Of a DNA stretch of 64,000 bases, positions 61,672 to 64,000 are shown one piece after another. The notes under the pieces are model-generated. The model was not told the DNA's origin and did not search any database. It worked only from the letters and a program-made list of their open reading frames with translations. The stretch is from Streptomyces sp. NBC_01549 (GTDB taxonomy: Bacteria > Actinomycetota > Actinomycetes > Streptomycetales > Streptomycetaceae). The DNA is taken from assembly GCF_026339955.1 (NCBI RefSeq), contig NZ_JAPEPW010000001.1, positions 5,725,001 through 5,789,000 on the forward strand, read 5' to 3'. The position numbers and the translations under genes were made by a program. Each line of letters begins with the position of its first letter. The first letter of the stretch is position 1.

Positions 61672-63279
61672 ATGTCCAGGACGACCACGGCCACCGCGTG
61701 TCGCCGTCGGGAGGCCGGGGCCGGTGCCAACCGCTGGGTCGTCCTCGTGGTGCTGTGCGTCAGCCTGCTCCTCGTGGCCCTCGACGCCACCGTGCTGCAC
61801 GTCGCGGTGCCCGCGGTCACCGAGGACCTCAAGCCCGGCGCGATAGAACTGCTCTGGATCGTCGACATCTACCCGCTCGTCTGCGCGGCGCTGCTGATCC
61901 TCTTCGGCACGCTGGGTGACCGGGTGGGCCGCAGGCGTGTGCTCCTCCTCGGATACGGCCTCTTCGGTATCGCCTCCGGGATCGCCGCGCTCGCCGACAA
62001 CGCCCAGGTCCTCATCGGCGCGCGCGCCCTGCTCGGCGTCGGCGGCGCGATGATCATGCCCGCGACCCTGTCCATCCTGCGCCAGGTATTTCCCGACCGG
62101 CGGGAGCGGGCGCTCGCGATCGGCATCTGGAGCGCGGTCGCCGCGGTGGGCGCGGCGGTCGGCCCGCTGCTCGGCGGGTTCCTCCTCGAACACTTCTGGT
62201 GGGGATCGGTCTTCCTCGTCAACATTCCGCTGATGCTGATCAGCCTGCCGATCGGACGGCTGCTGCTGCCCGAGTCCTACGGTGACCGCGATGGTCCCTG
62301 GGACGTGGTGGGGGCGCTGATGGCCGCCGCCGGGCTCTTCGGGCTGGTGTTCGGGGTGAAGCGGCTCGGCGGCGGTGAGGCGCCGTTCGGTCCGTTGACG
62401 CTGGTGCCGCTGCTCGTGGGCGGCGCGCTGATGGTCGCCTTCGTGCGACGCCAGCGACGCCGTACGCATCCGCTGGTGGACCTGCGGATGTTCTCGCGGC
62501 CCGCGTTCAGTACGTCCGTGGGCTGCATCGTCCTGGCCATGCTCGCGCTGGTCGGCCTTGAGCTGATCGCCGCGCAGTACCTGCAACTGGTCCTCGGGCT
62601 CTCACCCCTGCAGACCGGGCTGCGGCTGCTGCCGCTCACCTTCGCGGCGATGGCCGCGGGGCTCGCGGGGGCGCGGATGCTGCGGCGGTTCGGGCCGCGC
62701 GCGATGGTCTGTTTCGGGTTCTGCCTCACCGCGGTCGCCGTCGTCACGCTCACCGCGATGGGCGGGGACGACAACACCGGGCTGCTGCTGTTCGGGTTCG
62801 TGCTGCTCGGGTTCGGGCTGGAGACGACGCTCTTCGGGGCGTACGAGTCGATGCTGAACGAGGCGCCGCCGGCGCAGGCGGGTGGGGCCGCGGCGATCGG
62901 TGAAACCTCGTACCAGCTGGGCGCGGGGATCGGGATCGCGCTCCTGGGGAGTGTGATGAACGCGGCGTACGCGCCCGGACTGGCGTCCGTACCGGGGGTC
63001 TCGAGGGGGGACTCCGCTGCGGCGGGGCACTCGCTGGGAGAGGCGTACGACGTCGCCGCGCGGCTGGGTGGAGTGCGTGGTGCGGCCCTGCGTCATGCGG
63101 CTCGGGACTCCTTTGTGCACGGGCTGCATGTGACGTTGCTCGTCAGCGCGGGGTTGTTGTTGCTGGGGGCGGTGATGGCGTTGCGGTTGCCTCGGGTCAT
63201 GGAGTGCGGGGTGCCTGCGGCGGGCCCGGCGGAGATTCCGGCGCCCCGGGGGGTCGCGGAGTCCCGCGTCTCGGCGTAG
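61672..63279 (+). CDS. DHA2-family MFS drug/proton antiporter
   Basis: 535 residues, about 14 membrane helices. Motif D1 LVALDATVLHVAVPAV lies in helix 1, motif A GTLGDRVGRRRVLLLGY after helix 2, motif C-like GPLLGGFLLEHFWWGSVFLVNIP in helix 5. This is the QacA/EmrB type, exporting cationic drugs or an endogenous metabolite. GGGAGGT 6 bases before the ATG fixes the start. It stands alone, with palindromic sites upstream that suggest control by a repressor encoded elsewhere. Confidence 0.92.
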   Translation: MSRTTTATACRRREAGAGANRWVVLVVLCVSLLLVALDATVLHVAVPAVTEDLKPGAIELLWIVDIYPLVCAALLILFGTLGDRVGRRRVLLLGYGLFGIASGIAALADNAQVLIGARALLGVGGAMIMPATLSILRQVFPDRRERALAIGIWSAVAAVGAAVGPLLGGFLLEHFWWGSVFLVNIPLMLISLPIGRLLLPESYGDRDGPWDVVGALMAAAGLFGLVFGVKRLGGGEAPFGPLTLVPLLVGGALMVAFVRRQRRRTHPLVDLRMFSRPAFSTSVGCIVLAMLALVGLELIAAQYLQLVLGLSPLQTGLRLLPLTFAAMAAGLAGARMLRRFGPRAMVCFGFCLTAVAVVTLTAMGGDDNTGLLLFGFVLLGFGLETTLFGAYESMLNEAPPAQAGGAAAIGETSYQLGAGIGIALLGSVMNAAYAPGLASVPGVSRGDSAAAGHSLGEAYDVAARLGGVRGAALRHAARDSFVHGLHVTLLVSAGLLLLGAVMALRLPRVMECGVPAAGPAEIPAPRGVAESRVSA

Positions 63280-63284
63280 CGGAG

Positions 63285-63540
63285 GGGTTCTCCCGCCCAC
63301 GCACCACCCGTTTCCATCATGTCGATACGTGCGGGTCTCCCGTGAGGGTTGCCCGTCGTCGGCGCCTGCCGGTCCGTTCGGAGAGCGCCTCACCGGTGGC
63401 TGAGCACCGTTGCGGCGGGGAACAGCCACCCGAGCCCCCTCGATCGAACCGGGAGCCGCCGATGGCGCTTCACCCCCGCGGGGGACCCACACTTGTCGGC
63501 GTACTGGAAACGGGTGGTGCGTGGGTGGGAGAGCTCTGAC
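63285..63540. repeat. About 255-bp imperfect inverted repeat
   Basis: The outer arms match over 27 bases with one mismatch (63290-63316 against 63505-63531), and weaker similarity extends inward for about 100 bases per arm. The centre (GGTGGCT...AGCCACC, about 63395-63430) is also palindromic. No gene is present. It lies between the exporter and the acyl-CoA dehydrogenase gene. Confidence 0.8.
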
Positions 63541-63611
63541 CCGCAGCCGCCGACGGCCAAAGAGGTACTGGACGTGCGGGACGCTGGGTCGTACCGTCGG
63601 GGCGAGACCGT

Positions 63612-63628
63612 AACTAGCGGTGCTAGTT
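63612..63628. promoter_or_regulatory. Palindromic operator AACTAGC-GGT-GCTAGTT
   Basis: Perfect 7-bp arms with a 3-base centre, 23 bases before the acyl-CoA dehydrogenase start. It overlaps a -10-like TAGTTT (63624-63629). This is the shape of a TetR-family site; such repressors commonly control acyl-CoA metabolism. Confidence 0.75.
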
Positions 63629-63651
63629 TAAGTGTGCCGGAGGCTGCCCCC

Positions 63652-64000
63652 ATGTCCGCGTCCCCGAAGCTCCCGCCCTTCGACCCCGCCGACCCCCTCG
63701 GCCTCGACGACCTCCTGGACCCGGAGGACCTGGCGATCCGGGACACCGTACGGACATGGGCCGCGGACCGGGTGCTGCCGTACGTGGCCGAGTGGTACGA
63801 GAAGGGCGAGCTGCCCGGGATCCGGGAGCTGGCGCGCGAGCTGGGCGGGATCGGGGCGCTCGGGATGTCGCTGGAGGGGTACGGGTGCGCGGGGGCCACC
63901 GCCGTCCAGTACGGGCTCGCATGTCTGGAGCTGGAGGCCGCCGACTCGGGCATCCGGTCCCTCGTCTCCGTGCAGGGCTCCCTCGCCATGTACGCCATTC
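63652..64000 (+). CDS. Acyl-CoA dehydrogenase (glutaryl-CoA dehydrogenase-like), truncated by window end
   Basis: The first 116 codons of an acyl-CoA dehydrogenase. PFDPADPLGLDDLLDPEDLAIRDTVRTWAADRVLPYVAEWYEKGELP and the LGGIGALGMSLEGYGCAGATAVQYGLACLELEAADSGIRSLVSVQGSLAMYAI stretch resemble glutaryl-CoA dehydrogenases, which act on lysine and tryptophan breakdown products. The FAD and catalytic regions lie beyond the window. GGAGG 8 bases before the ATG is a good ribosome-binding site. An operator-like palindrome sits in its promoter. Confidence 0.88.
   Translation, partial: MSASPKLPPFDPADPLGLDDLLDPEDLAIRDTVRTWAADRVLPYVAEWYEKGELPGIRELARELGGIGALGMSLEGYGCAGATAVQYGLACLELEAADSGIRSLVSVQGSLAMYAI

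Noticed and set aside
61414..62586. N-terminal extension of the membrane glycosyltransferase frame
   Set aside because: It runs antisense through the MFS exporter and ignores the GATAAT promoter just before the GTG at 61413.

Overview
The window is high-GC actinobacterial chromosome and almost certainly from a Streptomyces. It carries strongly GC-biased codons, frequent GTG and TTG starts, many ATGA/GTGA/TTGA stop-start overlaps, and a core gene order I recognise from Streptomyces chromosomes (ppnK-recN, pyrG-Nudix-ald-parA-scpA-scpB-rluB, aroH-tyrA-cmk-plsC-der). Most of it is housekeeping DNA with a few accessory insertions.

Layout. Positions 1-3450 hold the 3' part of a ribosomal RNA operon (23S, 5S, strong terminator). 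Next comes an unusual Arg/Asp/Gly-repeat protein (3513-5828), then a DUF1015 protein, a HAD phosphatase and an iron-box-controlled siderophore ABC transporter (8422-11398). An RNA methyltransferase (tlyA), NAD kinase, recN, an MraY-like membrane transferase and a GT4 glycosyltransferase follow. A two-repeat CRISPR relic lies between NAD kinase and recN. A PucR regulator with an FAD oxidoreductase precedes an intact IS481-type insertion (21258-22323) and a GH15 glycosidase with a conspicuous quadruple AACGTT operator.

From 24.7 to 35.6 kb lie pyrG, an ADP-ribose-type Nudix hydrolase, a STAND/TPR protein, alanine dehydrogenase, a ParA-like ATPase with a probable ribbon-helix-helix partner, scpA, scpB and a pseudouridine synthase. 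From 35.8 to 39.1 kb is a small NAD/ADP-ribose island: an NrtR-like Nudix regulator, an ADP-ribosylglycohydrolase, and two predicted nucleotidyltransferases that converge and overlap. A Tat-exported Rieske lipoprotein coupled to a heme-b-like membrane protein follows, then aromatic amino acid genes (aroH, tyrA), cmk, plsC and der.

From 46.4 kb to the end the genes are more species-specific. They include two tandem resuscitation-promoting-factor-like proteins, a branched-chain-amino-acid-type ABC transporter whose two permeases and one ATPase form a single polypeptide, a binding protein with a C-terminal frameshift, a WYL regulator overlapping an orphan cytochrome oxidase subunit I, a small I78-type inhibitor, a PAP2 phosphatase, a membrane glycosyltransferase, a DHA2 exporter and the start of an acyl-CoA dehydrogenase.

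Recurring themes. Many single-gene starts have a TANNNT -10 hexamer only 6-8 nt upstream, which predicts leaderless mRNAs. Short tandem duplications sit at several gene ends. CTAG, normally rare in such genomes, appears as the IS target and in a palindromic operator. All functional statements are read from sequence and family knowledge; no database search was run.
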